A stretch of 64,000 nt of DNA from Bacillota bacterium. GTDB taxonomy: Bacteria; Bacillota; UBA5301; JAMCQP01. Under the pieces are notes generated by a model. That model was not told where the DNA came from, searched no databases, and saw only the letters and a list, made by a program, of their open reading frames with translations. The translations under genes and the position numbers were made by a program. The stretch is from positions 66,151 to 130,150 of the forward strand of contig JAMCQP010000039.1 of the NCBI GenBank assembly GCA_023381695.1, in the 5' to 3' direction. Of the stretch, positions 53,592 to 61,551 are shown in pieces. The first letter of the stretch is position 1. The number at the start of each line of letters is the position of its first letter.

Positions 53592-53621
53592 ATAATAAAC
53601 CTTGTTGAGCCTGTTTGTCAA
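53592..53621 (-). promoter_or_regulatory. Promoter of the leader and Mg2+ transport operon
   Basis: TTGACA (53621-53616), 18-nt spacer, TATTAT (53597-53592). Predicted transcript start near 53585, giving a leader of about 270 nt before ATG 53315. Confidence 0.65.
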
Positions 53622-53701
53622 GTGTTTATGGCCAATAGGAATGCCATAGGTCGTCCTGCCTCCCTGGCCCGCTCACTTGCCCGCCATCCACTCAGAACAG
53701 A

Positions 53702-53920
53702 TCAGATCGGCGTTCGCAGCACGACCTTGCCGTCCTTGTCAAAGAGTGTAGCCGTAATCTTGCCCTCGAAGGTCTTCTCCCGTTCAAACCTGGTGCCATC
53801 GGTGAAAACCAGGTGCACCGTGCCCCGGCTGAGGTCGGCGGCCTTGATTACTTTCCCCTGCAATAATTGCTGAAGTTTATCCCTTTCCATCCCGGCGCCT
53901 GCCTTCCGAAACCCGTCCAT
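53702..53920 (-). CDS. Small protein after the SLH gene, unknown function
   Basis: 72 aa or, from ATG 53890, 62 aa. Beta-rich by pattern (V-H-L-V-F-T-D-G-T-R-F, K-I-T-A-T-L-F-D-K-D-G-K-V-V-L). It starts 5 nt after the SLH gene stop and is surely co-transcribed with it. No family recognised. Confidence 0.55.
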   Translation of the reverse strand: MDGFRKAGAGMERDKLQQLLQGKVIKAADLSRGTVHLVFTDGTRFEREKTFEGKITATLFDKDGKVVLRTPI

Positions 53921-53924
53921 TCCA

Positions 53925-54746
53925 CTACCTGACCTTGATTACCGCCAGGACCGCGGCCAATACCACTCCTCCCAGCAAAAGCCGGTTGGTGGACTTTAAA
54001 TTCTCCATCTCCTGATCCGTATTGCGCCTGTAACTGGTCATCTCCGACTGGAGTTCAGCCACCCGGTCTTCCAGCCCTTTTTGCCGGAGCATGTTGACGG
54101 TCTGCTGCGCCGCCAGCACATCTCCAATCTGGTTTTCCAGAGAAGCAACCCGGTTGCTGGTGGCCTTGACCTCCGCCTCCAAGCGGTCCAATCGCTGCCG
54201 GAGATCGCCCTGGTCGGCCTTGAGACCGTCAACCTTGGCCATGTCCTGGCGCAAGGCGTATGTTTCCCCCGTTACCCGGGTCAGATCCTCGCGCAGCACC
54301 ACCAGATTCCGGTTGGCCTTGCCCAGATCCGCGGCCAGGGCGTCGGTTTGCCCGGCCAAAGAGACCAACTCCTCGCGAAACTCCGTGGAGAGCTTCCGCA
54401 AGAGCTTCATGTCCTCGTCGCTCAACGTTACCTGCCCCGCCTGGACATCGTTCAGCAGCTTGGCGATCACCGTCGCCAGGGTAAACCGATCCACGGCCTT
54501 TGTCCCCTGAAAAGTCCCATCCTGGTAGAGGCCCAGATAACCCTTTTCCACCAGAGTGACTACCGCCTTGTAGGCCCAGTGATCCGACGGCACATCCTGA
54601 ACCTGCACCGGCGCAGCCTGTGCCAGAACCGGGGTCGTCCCCGCCAAACCCATCAAAACCGCCGCCAGTGCCAAACCCAGGGAAAGCACGCGTAGATATC
54701 TCCCCCGCAACAGTAATCTCTCCCTCTGATTCAAAAAATAGTGCAT
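53925..54746 (-). CDS. Single-SLH, coiled-coil, membrane-anchored envelope protein (copy 1)
   Basis: 273 aa: signal peptide ending V-L-A-Q-A (about 44), one SLH domain (V-P-S-D-H-W-A-Y-K-A-V, about 50-105), a coiled coil of about 120 residues with heptads (L-R-Q-R-L-D-R-L-E-A-E-V), and a C-terminal hydrophobic helix (L-L-L-G-G-V-V-L-A-A-V-L-A-V-I). SLH would hold the wall polymer and the helix the membrane, the coiled coil bridging them. ATG 54746 behind GAGGAGGG is chosen; GTG 54797, five nucleotides after AGGAGG, is possible. A paralog is at 59152. Confidence 0.85.
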   Translation of the reverse strand: MHYFLNQRERLLLRGRYLRVLSLGLALAAVLMGLAGTTPVLAQAAPVQVQDVPSDHWAYKAVVTLVEKGYLGLYQDGTFQGTKAVDRFTLATVIAKLLNDVQAGQVTLSDEDMKLLRKLSTEFREELVSLAGQTDALAADLGKANRNLVVLREDLTRVTGETYALRQDMAKVDGLKADQGDLRQRLDRLEAEVKATSNRVASLENQIGDVLAAQQTVNMLRQKGLEDRVAELQSEMTSYRRNTDQEMENLKSTNRLLLGGVVLAAVLAVIKVR

Positions 54747-54786
54747 TAACCCTTCCCTCCTCTGGCCGCTCCCGTCCTTCCCTGGA

Positions 54787-54817
54787 CTCCGCGGCACCTT
54801 GACCTCCTGTCAAATGC
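54787..54817. repeat. Leader repeat, copy 1 (upstream of SLH gene 1)
   Basis: 31 nt shared, with 3 differences, with 60126-60156. On the minus strand it contains TTGAC-AGGAG-GTCAA, a hairpin whose loop holds a Shine-Dalgarno sequence. Confidence 0.75.
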
Positions 54818-54831
54818 AAAGACCCGGTCGC

Positions 54832-56937
54832 TTATTTGATCACCAATTCCCCATCCGTCACCGCTATCGCAGGAAGCAGAGCCTCCCCCGGCCCGGTAAT
54901 CTTGACGTCCTTGAGCACCAGCGCGGATTTTCCCGCCGCCCTGGCCCGGAAATGAACACTCATCACAACCTCCTGATCCACATCAAAAGGCGCGGTACGG
55001 CGGCCCACCGCCCCGGATACCGTCCCTTTCTGGTTGTCCCAGCGGGGCATCTGCCAGAAAGCCAGTTCCTCGTTTTCCACAAAGAGGCTTCCCCGGGAGA
55101 CGCCAATCACCTCGAGGACCGCCGGATCAAACTTCATTCCGAGTTCAACCCCGGCAACGCCATCCAGATTGGTGGCCAGCACATTTACCGTCACCAGTTC
55201 GCCAGGCGCCACCGCGGGTTTATCCGGCGCCACGGCAATGCGTGGTTTAAACGCCGGGATCTCCAGGGCGCCCTTTGCGCTAACCGCCTGAAAGTTGGAA
55301 CCCTCCGCTTTAACCACAAAAGCCGGGACGCCCTTCGGCCGGGTCGATCTAGCTGTGCCGGCGCCCTGTTCATTTGGCTGGCGGCTTTTTGCGGAAAACC
55401 GCCAGAGCACCTCCACGCTGCCGCCGGGCTCCAGAGTCCCCAGAAAGCGTTCCGCTTTGTCCAGTTCGGCCAGACTCAGGCCGGTTGACGGTTCCACGGT
55501 TGCTTCAAGCAGATAGGCAGGCGCTCCGCCCGTGTTCGTGAAGGTGGCCAAAAAGCCGGGAGCGGCGGGTGCAGCAGCGGGTGCAGCAGCTGTAGCAGGC
55601 GCATCCTTTTCGGGGGCCGGCCCGGCCAGTTTGATGGAGATCCTGGGCGGGGCGACCACCCGCACGGTTCGCTCCACATTATTGAGCTCCACATTGGCGG
55701 CCTCCACCTGAACCTGGTAACGCAGAAGGCCGGTGACTTCCCCCGTGGCGACCACCCGCCACGTGATCTGGGAAGAGTTATGCCCGGCCAGATTGCCGAC
55801 AACCCGGCGGGATTGCTGCCCGGAAGCCAGCGTCAATCCCTTGGGGAGGCTGATCGCGGCGACCACGTTTCTGGCCTCAACTTCATCGGTGTTTTCAATG
55901 TAGACCACCACCGGCAGGTAACTTTTTTTGCCGGCGCCCGCATCGGCGTAGACCTCGCCCGGAGAGCTTACCCCCACGGAGAGCGCCCCGGGAGCGATGG
56001 TGATCCCTCCCAGGCCGTACCAGGTCACATAGACCCGCTTTTCGCCGGGCGGCAAGGGAATAGGGTCCCAGTAAAGCGCCACGGCGCTGTCCAGTTCAAA
56101 CTCTCCCTGGCGCAAAAAATCCCGTCCCGGGCGAAAATCAAAGTCCCAGGGCCCGTCGGCCAGTGCCCCCCAGTTGCTCACATAAACCTTGTCCGGTCGG
56201 GTAACGCCCGGCCCCTGCAAGGTTCCCTGAGCCACCACCTTTGGGTCGCTCAGGCTGTCAAAAGCCTGCCAGAACTCCGGCATCCTACTGGCCTGGATTA
56301 CTGTATCCTCCACCAGAGCCCGCTCGCCAAAGCGAAAGGGCGCCCCGTCATTTCCACCCAGCATGGTGTCGAGCATGATGCGCAACCCCACCAGGTGGGG
56401 TTTCTTGTCCGTGTTCTGGACCGTGTACATGATCTGGGCTGTATCCGATAACCCGGTGGTGCTGCTCTTTACAATACTCAGGTCCTGCGCCACCTCTAAA
56501 GGCCCCAAAAGCCAGGCGCTGTCCATTGCTGAGCCGCCGGTGATCTCCGGCAAACGAAGCGCCGGGCCATAGACCCCTTCCCGGCCGGCCCGTTTTTGGG
56601 TCGGGCCGCCGTAGACGTAATCTTTTCCGTCCACACGCACGGTAGTATACGAGGTCCAGGGTTGCGGCCGCCCATAAATCAGAGGGAGGTTTTCGTCCCC
56701 GGTGCGGTTTGGATCGCCCCCCGTGGTATCCACGGCAAAGCGTCCGGTATCGTGAACGCCTGCATTCACCGAAATGGCGATATAATCGTTGTGAACCGAG
56801 AGCACCCTTGGCCCGCCGGCGGCTTCGCCAACCTCACCCGCCACTGGTTTGTCCGCCGGTTGGGACCCAGCCGGTGTTGCCATTGCCAAAAGCCCGAATA
56901 CGCAAAGACTGATGATCTTCGTTCCTGCTTTTTGCAC
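54832..56937 (-). CDS. Secreted protein with C-terminal cohesin-like domain
   Basis: 701 aa. Signal peptide (I-I-S-L-C-V-F-G-L-L-A-M-A). The first half (about 40-330) is a beta-rich region with no family I know; residues 330-560 contain Ig-like/CARDB-type strands split by an Ala/Pro linker; residues about 575-701 resemble a cohesin (V-A-P-D-K-P-A-V-A-P-G-E-L-V-T-V-N-V, G-V-A-G-V-E-L-G-M-K-F-D-P-A-V-L-E-V). GTG 56937, eight nucleotides after GGAGGG, gives a normal signal peptide; ATG 56991 does not. Between tonB and an SLH gene. Confidence 0.82.
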   Translation of the reverse strand: MQKAGTKIISLCVFGLLAMATPAGSQPADKPVAGEVGEAAGGPRVLSVHNDYIAISVNAGVHDTGRFAVDTTGGDPNRTGDENLPLIYGRPQPWTSYTTVRVDGKDYVYGGPTQKRAGREGVYGPALRLPEITGGSAMDSAWLLGPLEVAQDLSIVKSSTTGLSDTAQIMYTVQNTDKKPHLVGLRIMLDTMLGGNDGAPFRFGERALVEDTVIQASRMPEFWQAFDSLSDPKVVAQGTLQGPGVTRPDKVYVSNWGALADGPWDFDFRPGRDFLRQGEFELDSAVALYWDPIPLPPGEKRVYVTWYGLGGITIAPGALSVGVSSPGEVYADAGAGKKSYLPVVVYIENTDEVEARNVVAAISLPKGLTLASGQQSRRVVGNLAGHNSSQITWRVVATGEVTGLLRYQVQVEAANVELNNVERTVRVVAPPRISIKLAGPAPEKDAPATAAAPAAAPAAPGFLATFTNTGGAPAYLLEATVEPSTGLSLAELDKAERFLGTLEPGGSVEVLWRFSAKSRQPNEQGAGTARSTRPKGVPAFVVKAEGSNFQAVSAKGALEIPAFKPRIAVAPDKPAVAPGELVTVNVLATNLDGVAGVELGMKFDPAVLEVIGVSRGSLFVENEELAFWQMPRWDNQKGTVSGAVGRRTAPFDVDQEVVMSVHFRARAAGKSALVLKDVKITGPGEALLPAIAVTDGELVIK

Positions 56938-57002
56938 AAAAGCCACCCTCCACGTCCACCTCGTATCGAAATCAGTCCTCTTGATCCTCATGAGAATTGC
57001 CC

Positions 57003-57890
57003 TTATTCGTAATTGCTCGCGGAAACTACGCCGCCCTCTTCGAAAGCGATCTTCAAGAAGAAGATGTAGTTTTTGGCCGCCGGCCGGAAAGACTGGCCCG
57101 CCACCGTCTTAACCGCCTGGGTGTCCAGGCGCGCGTCCCCGGAGGACTTCTCCACGGTTACTTTTTCCGTGGCGCCGCCGGTTGTGACAAAAACCTTCAA
57201 GATCACCGTGCCGGTAACCCCTTCGTTCTGGGCATTCTTGGGGTAAACAATCGCCTTTCCCAGAGCCAGCAACTCCTGCCCGCCGAGCACCCCAAAACCG
57301 CCTTTGCCGGTCCCGGAACCATCCCCGGAGCCGGCGCCCATCCCCGGACCGGCGCCGGCTCCCGGACCTGATCCGGATCCCAGGCCTTTGCCTCCCGGCT
57401 GGCCGGCCATCCCCTTGCTTTCCTCCGCCCCTTTGGAATCCGGCGGCTGGCTGCCCGCCGCTGCTTCTTGCCCCTGGGATTCCTTTTCAACCGGTTTTTT
57501 CGCGGGCTTTTTCGTGGGTTTTTCCCCCGGTTTTTTCGCGGGTTTTTCAGCCAGCTTTTCGAGCCCCCTGGCGCTGGTGATCACCTCTGATCTCGTACCC
57601 GCCTGTTTCTTCTCCAGTTTCTTCTCCACCCGCGCCTTCTCCGCCGGCTTGGCGGAAGCGGTCATCGCCTTGGCGGCATGGGAGATCTTTCCCGTCGTCT
57701 CTCCCGCGGTTTCCGCCATCATATCGATGACCCCGCCCTCGATCATATAAAGCCCACCCGGATGGCCGGGACCCCAGAAAGGCGCCACGGACAAAAAAAG
57801 GAGATGGATTGCCACAGAAACAAGCAGCGCCAACCAAAAGGCGTGCTCTTTCCGGCTGACATTAATCTCCTGCTCAAAACCGATTTTCAC
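57003..57890 (-). CDS. tonB: TonB-family energy transducer
   Basis: 295 aa: N-terminal transmembrane helix with the S25-V-A-I-H29 (SxxxH) motif that contacts ExbB/D, a Lys/Pro/Glu-rich rod (K-K-P-x-E-K-P repeats, about 115-140), a Gly-rich stretch (170-205), and the TonB C-terminal domain (about 215-295, I-V-Y-P-K-N-A-Q-N-E-G-V-T-G-T-V). It starts at GTG behind GGAGG. TonB normally powers outer-membrane receptors, which makes it notable in a spore-forming Bacillota genome. Confidence 0.9.
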   Translation of the reverse strand: MKIGFEQEINVSRKEHAFWLALLVSVAIHLLFLSVAPFWGPGHPGGLYMIEGGVIDMMAETAGETTGKISHAAKAMTASAKPAEKARVEKKLEKKQAGTRSEVITSARGLEKLAEKPAKKPGEKPTKKPAKKPVEKESQGQEAAAGSQPPDSKGAEESKGMAGQPGGKGLGSGSGPGAGAGPGMGAGSGDGSGTGKGGFGVLGGQELLALGKAIVYPKNAQNEGVTGTVILKVFVTTGGATEKVTVEKSSGDARLDTQAVKTVAGQSFRPAAKNYIFFLKIAFEEGGVVSASNYE

Positions 57891-57916
57891 CGGCCATTCC
57901 TCCTGCCAGGGAGCCT

Positions 57917-58324
57917 TTAGGGAGCCTTGCGGTCCACCGCCAGGGCGATACGGTAGCCGCCGGCTTGACGCACCGCGTCCATCGCCGCCACCAGATGCTT
58001 GTAAAGGACCGCCTCATCCGCCTCAATGACCACCACGGCATCGCCGTTACTTCCCAGCGCCCTGTGGAGTTCGGCCTTCAACCGCTGCTCGTCCACCTGC
58101 TGGCGCCCGAGGTAAAAGGCGCCGTCTCGCGCCACGGTGACCACCACCTTGCTCTGTTCCTGGGCGGTTACGGTCACCGCCCTGGGAAGATTGATATTCA
58201 GGCCAGTAACATTGGTCTTGAAGGTGCTGAAGAGCATGAAGAAGACCAGCAAAAAGAAGAGGACATCAATCATCGGAATGATCTCCAGGCGCATCTTCTT
58301 TCGCTTTGCCCGTTCAATATTCAT
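57917..58324 (-). CDS. exbD: ExbD/TolR-type biopolymer transport protein
   Basis: 135 aa: single N-terminal helix with the proton-carrying aspartate D20 in I-I-P-M-I-D-V-L-F-F-L, then the periplasmic ExbD/TolR domain. Overlaps exbB by 4 nt and precedes tonB by 26 nt. Confidence 0.93.
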   Translation of the reverse strand: MNIERAKRKKMRLEIIPMIDVLFFLLVFFMLFSTFKTNVTGLNINLPRAVTVTAQEQSKVVVTVARDGAFYLGRQQVDEQRLKAELHRALGSNGDAVVVIEADEAVLYKHLVAAMDAVRQAGGYRIALAVDRKAP

Positions 58325-58956
58325 CGGACCTCACTCCGTCTTGCCACCGTCTCTTTTTTAACCGCCATGCTCAAGATCTGGGTCGCCGCGCGGTTCAGCT
58401 CCAGGATCCGCCGATCCACCAGGCTTGACAGATAGGCGTAAAAGGCCATGGCGGGAATGGCGATGATCAGGCCCATCGCCGTGGTCAGCAAAGCCTCGGC
58501 GATACCGGAACTCAGCACGCTGGGGGTGGCCAGCCCCTGCAAGGCGGCCAGCACATTGAAGCTTCTGATGATCCCGGTGACCGTACCCAGAAGGCCCAAA
58601 AGCGGGGCGATAGTGACGATCGCATCCAGGACCGGCAGCCGCCGTTCCAGCTTGTATACTTCTTGCCTGGCCGCATCTTCGAGGGCGGTTTCGACAACCT
58701 TTTCATCCTTGCCGTACTGGCTCAGGCCGGCCATGACCAGGGCCGCCACCGGCCCCCGGGAACGTTTGGCAATCTGCATGGCCTCCAGCACCCGATCCTG
58801 CAACAGGGCCGTCTTCACATCCGCCAGAAGATCATCCACGTCGATGCGCGACCGCAATAGATAGTACCACCGCTCCAGGCTTATCGCCAGCGCAAAAACC
58901 GAGCATAAGAGGAGGGGGTACATCACCGGCCCGCCTTTGGTAAAAAGATCAAACAC
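58321..58956 (-). CDS. exbB: ExbB/TolQ/MotA-type proton channel protein
   Basis: 211 aa with three transmembrane helices (about 8-28, 108-130, 150-175) and the family segment A-P-L-L-G-L-L-G-T-V-T-G-I-I-R-S-F. Forms the pentameric channel round ExbD. GTG start nine nucleotides after AGGAGG. First gene of exbB-exbD-tonB. Confidence 0.93.
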   Translation of the reverse strand: MFDLFTKGGPVMYPLLLCSVFALAISLERWYYLLRSRIDVDDLLADVKTALLQDRVLEAMQIAKRSRGPVAALVMAGLSQYGKDEKVVETALEDAARQEVYKLERRLPVLDAIVTIAPLLGLLGTVTGIIRSFNVLAALQGLATPSVLSSGIAEALLTTAMGLIIAIPAMAFYAYLSSLVDRRILELNRAATQILSMAVKKETVARRSEVR

Positions 58957-59082
58957 CGCAAAATACCTCCTGCCATGGAAGAGCTTCCTAAGGCTATAAG
59001 GCTATCTTCGACAGAATACCGGCATATCCTGCAACAGAATAGGACGTATTCCTGGAAGAAAGAGGGATTTACCGGAGCCAAG

Positions 59083-59111
59083 AAAAAAGGCACAGCGTTA
59101 CCCACTGCGCC
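59083..59111 (-). terminator. Terminator of SLH gene 2
   Basis: Stem GGCGCAG (minus, 59111-59105) / CTGTGCC (59095-59089) with one G-U pair, followed by TTTTTTC. Confidence 0.7.
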
Positions 59112-59151
59112 CTTCGATCTGTCTTTGCACTGTTCACCATATGCTCGCTTG

Positions 59152-59844
59152 CTACTTTACGGCCGCCAACACTCCGATCAACGCGCCAATAATGTACACC
59201 CAGGTCATCTGCTTGTTTTGTTTCTCCACCTGAGCCTTCAGGACGCGGACATCGTTCTCCAGGCCGTCGATATTTCCGCCGCCGGATCCTTGTGGACGGG
59301 CCTTCAGGGCTTCAATATCCGCGTTCGCCTGCTGCATCTGCTGTTTGAGGGAAGAGATATCGGTTTTCATCCCGTCCACATCCGTCCGGAGGCCGGAAAC
59401 CGAATCCTCCAGCGTCTTCAGGCGCTGGCCAATGGCCGCCATCTCCTGCGGGGAAACGTCGGATTGGCCCTGACCCTCTCCCAGTTTTGATTCCAGTACC
59501 CCCAGCCGGTCGCCGATCGCCCGCAATTCACCTTGAAATTCCTGCCGCAACTGATCCAGGCTGGCTTTCTGGTCCTGGCTGAGCTGTCCGGCGGGGAAGG
59601 TCCCCAGGTAGCGGGCGATGACCATCGCCGCCTCATAACGGGTAATCGGTTTATCTCCGCCGAAAGTCTTATCAGGGTAGCCAATCATCAAGCCGGCTTT
59701 AAGAAGTTTGTTTACCGCATCATACGCCCAATGCCCGGGAGGTACGTCCGGGAACGATGCGGGAGCTTCAGCAGCAGCCAGGGCTGGAACAGCCATCGCC
59801 AAAACAAGCAACACCGCAAGCAAACCAGATCTGAGTCTCATCAT
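59152..59844 (-). CDS. Single-SLH, coiled-coil, membrane-anchored envelope protein (copy 2)
   Basis: 230 aa with the same layout as the protein at 53925: signal peptide ending A-L-A-A-A (about 24), SLH domain (F-P-D-V-P-P-G-H-W-A-Y-D-A-V, about 30-80), coiled coil (85-205) interrupted by a Gly-rich break, and a C-terminal helix (W-V-Y-I-I-G-A-L-I-G-V-L-A-A-V). GGAGG lies 4 nt before the ATG. Own terminator. The two copies enclose the exbB-exbD-tonB-cohesin run. Confidence 0.87.
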   Translation of the reverse strand: MMRLRSGLLAVLLVLAMAVPALAAAEAPASFPDVPPGHWAYDAVNKLLKAGLMIGYPDKTFGGDKPITRYEAAMVIARYLGTFPAGQLSQDQKASLDQLRQEFQGELRAIGDRLGVLESKLGEGQGQSDVSPQEMAAIGQRLKTLEDSVSGLRTDVDGMKTDISSLKQQMQQANADIEALKARPQGSGGGNIDGLENDVRVLKAQVEKQNKQMTWVYIIGALIGVLAAVK

Positions 59845-60309
59845 ACTTCCTCCTTATTTCAGTTTATCCAACTGTCGCCACTCCGTAAAGAGCGGCTGAT
59901 CTTAATCCTTCGACACAAGGCATTGATCTCCTCTCAAAAAAACCAAATTAGCTCAAAAAAGTCAAACCATGCCATCACCTCGCCAATATGCTTTGTATTA
60001 AGAGTTATTCGCGCGAGACTCTAAATATCTGTCTCTCAGGAGCAGATAAAGTGGCTCAGGAGAAAAAACGGCGCAAAATTAAAAGCCTCCGCCTGGAGAA
60101 ATCACCGTTCTCGCCCTTCCATGGGCTCCACGGTGCCTTGACCTCCTGTCAAATGCGGCCTGGAGTGCACGATGCACGGAGCCGGCCTCATTCTAAGGAA
60201 AGTATGTGGTCAGGAAGGCCGATTTCGACCGAGATCGAGCCATCTTTGGTCGGCAAGAAACTTCTGAAGCAGCGGGAGACTTTTTCAGGTGGAACCAGAT
60301 AACTTTTGC
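59845..60309. other. 465-bp gap without a convincing gene
   Basis: Contains a degenerate copy (about 60055-60156) of the leader and first codons of SLH gene 1, A/T-rich sequence next to SLH gene 2 that could hold its promoter, and a small inverted repeat near 60225-60245. No open frame with a ribosome site and codon bias like the neighbours. Confidence 0.6.
60126..60156. repeat. Leader repeat, copy 2
   Basis: 28 of 31 positions match 54787-54817, with weaker similarity continuing for about 70 nt downstream on the minus strand. The GTG of copy 1 is GCA here and the ATG is lost, so it does not start a gene. Confidence 0.7.
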
Positions 60310-61050
60310 TTAGATAACCAGTCCTCCGTCTACCCCCAGAACCGCTCCGTTGATGAAGCTGCTCTCGTCCGAAGCCAGGAAAAGATAAGCAAAGGCTACA
60401 TCCCGAGGGGCGCCGAGCCTTCCCAGGGGAGTCCTCTCCTTCATCATCTCCAGCACCTTTTCCGGCACTTTAGCCGTCATGTCGCTGAGAATAAATCCCG
60501 GCGCGACCGCGTTGGCCCGTATGCCCTTCTTGCCCAGTTCCTTGGCCCAGCTTTTGGTCATGCCGATCACCCCCGCTTTGGAGGCGGCGTAATTAGTTTG
60601 GCCCAGATTGCCGTAAACGCCGACCACCGAGGAGGCCGAAATAATGCTCCCACTCCCCTGTTGCATCATGATGGGGACAACCGCCTGGGTGCAATTAAAC
60701 ACACCCGTCAGGTTAATATTAATCACTGTATTCCATGAAGCTTCATCCATCCTGGTCAAAAAGCCATCCCGCGTCACGCCTGAATTGTTCAGCAGAACGT
60801 CAACCCGCCCGAATCTCTGAACGGCGCTCTGCGCCATCGCCTGAACCTCCGCCCGGTTGGAAACATCCACCCGGCAGAAGATCGCTTCCCTTCCGAGCCG
60901 GATAACCTCCGCGACGGTCGTCTCTCCGGCGGCGGCGTCAACGTCCGCAATCACCAGATTTGCACCCTCCCGGGCAAAAAGGAGCGCCGTTTCCCGCCCG
61001 ATCCCCTTGCCGCCCCCGGTAATCAAAGCCACTTTACCCGCTAACCGCAT
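60310..61050 (-). CDS. Short-chain dehydrogenase, FabG/3-hydroxyacyl type
   Basis: 246 aa SDR: G-G-G-K-G-I-G nucleotide loop (12-18), N-N-S-G, S140-region serine (S-A-S-S-V-V-G) and Y-A-A-S-K catalytic pair (about 153-157). Sequence is FabG/PhaB-like, reducing or oxidising the 3-position of acyl-ACP or acyl-CoA. Last gene of the acyl-CoA mutase run, so it may act on the mutase product rather than in fatty-acid synthesis. Confidence 0.88.
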   Translation of the reverse strand: MRLAGKVALITGGGKGIGRETALLFAREGANLVIADVDAAAGETTVAEVIRLGREAIFCRVDVSNRAEVQAMAQSAVQRFGRVDVLLNNSGVTRDGFLTRMDEASWNTVININLTGVFNCTQAVVPIMMQQGSGSIISASSVVGVYGNLGQTNYAASKAGVIGMTKSWAKELGKKGIRANAVAPGFILSDMTAKVPEKVLEMMKERTPLGRLGAPRDVAFAYLFLASDESSFINGAVLGVDGGLVI

Positions 61051-61102
61051 ACCCTTTCACCGCCTTGAATTATCTTGCAAAACGCTCGCCGAACGGCCGC
61101 AA

Positions 61103-61510
61103 CTAACTGGCCGCGGAAGCCTTTTTCAAATTGGCATGGATAAAATCCACAATCTCCTGAATCTGGGTTTCCGGCCCGAACACCTCGGCGATTCCCGCCT
61201 TTTTGAGCGCCGGCATGTCGTCTCTGGGAATCACGCCGCCCATCAAGACCAAAACGTCGCCCATCCCCTTCTCCCTTAACAGGCGGACGACCTTTGGGCC
61301 GAGCACGGCATGATTCCCACCCAGAGTACTCAACCCCACCACATCCGCGTCTTCCTGGATGGCGGCATTGATAATCTCCTCCGGAAACTGGTTGCCCAGG
61401 TAAACAACCTCCATCCCCGCATCCCGCAGCATCCGGGATACCGCCACCGCGCCCCTCCAGTGGATATCCAGCCCCAACTTGGCCATCAGGACCTTGATCT
61501 TTCTGCTCAT
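61103..61510 (-). CDS. B12-binding subunit of acyl-CoA mutase
   Basis: 135 aa Rossmann-like cobalamin domain with D15-I-H17-W-R-G (D-x-H-x-x-G, His is the lower Co ligand), G-L-S-T-L and L-M-G-G. It is a separate chain, as in archaeal-type and 2-hydroxyisobutyryl-CoA mutases. ATG 61510, nine nucleotides after AAAGGAG, is preferred to the upstream ATGs. It follows the large subunit by 41 nt. Confidence 0.92.
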   Translation of the reverse strand: MSRKIKVLMAKLGLDIHWRGAVAVSRMLRDAGMEVVYLGNQFPEEIINAAIQEDADVVGLSTLGGNHAVLGPKVVRLLREKGMGDVLVLMGGVIPRDDMPALKKAGIAEVFGPETQIQEIVDFIHANLKKASAAS

Positions 61511-61551
61511 CCGCCGCATCTCCTTTCGAAGTTCAATTAAACAAAATTGTT

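Noticed and set aside
54746-54797. GTG 54797 as start of SLH gene 1
   Set aside because: It has a good AGGAGG, but it would put 50 residues before the signal helix, and the matching codon is GCA in the duplicated leader. Kept only as an alternative.
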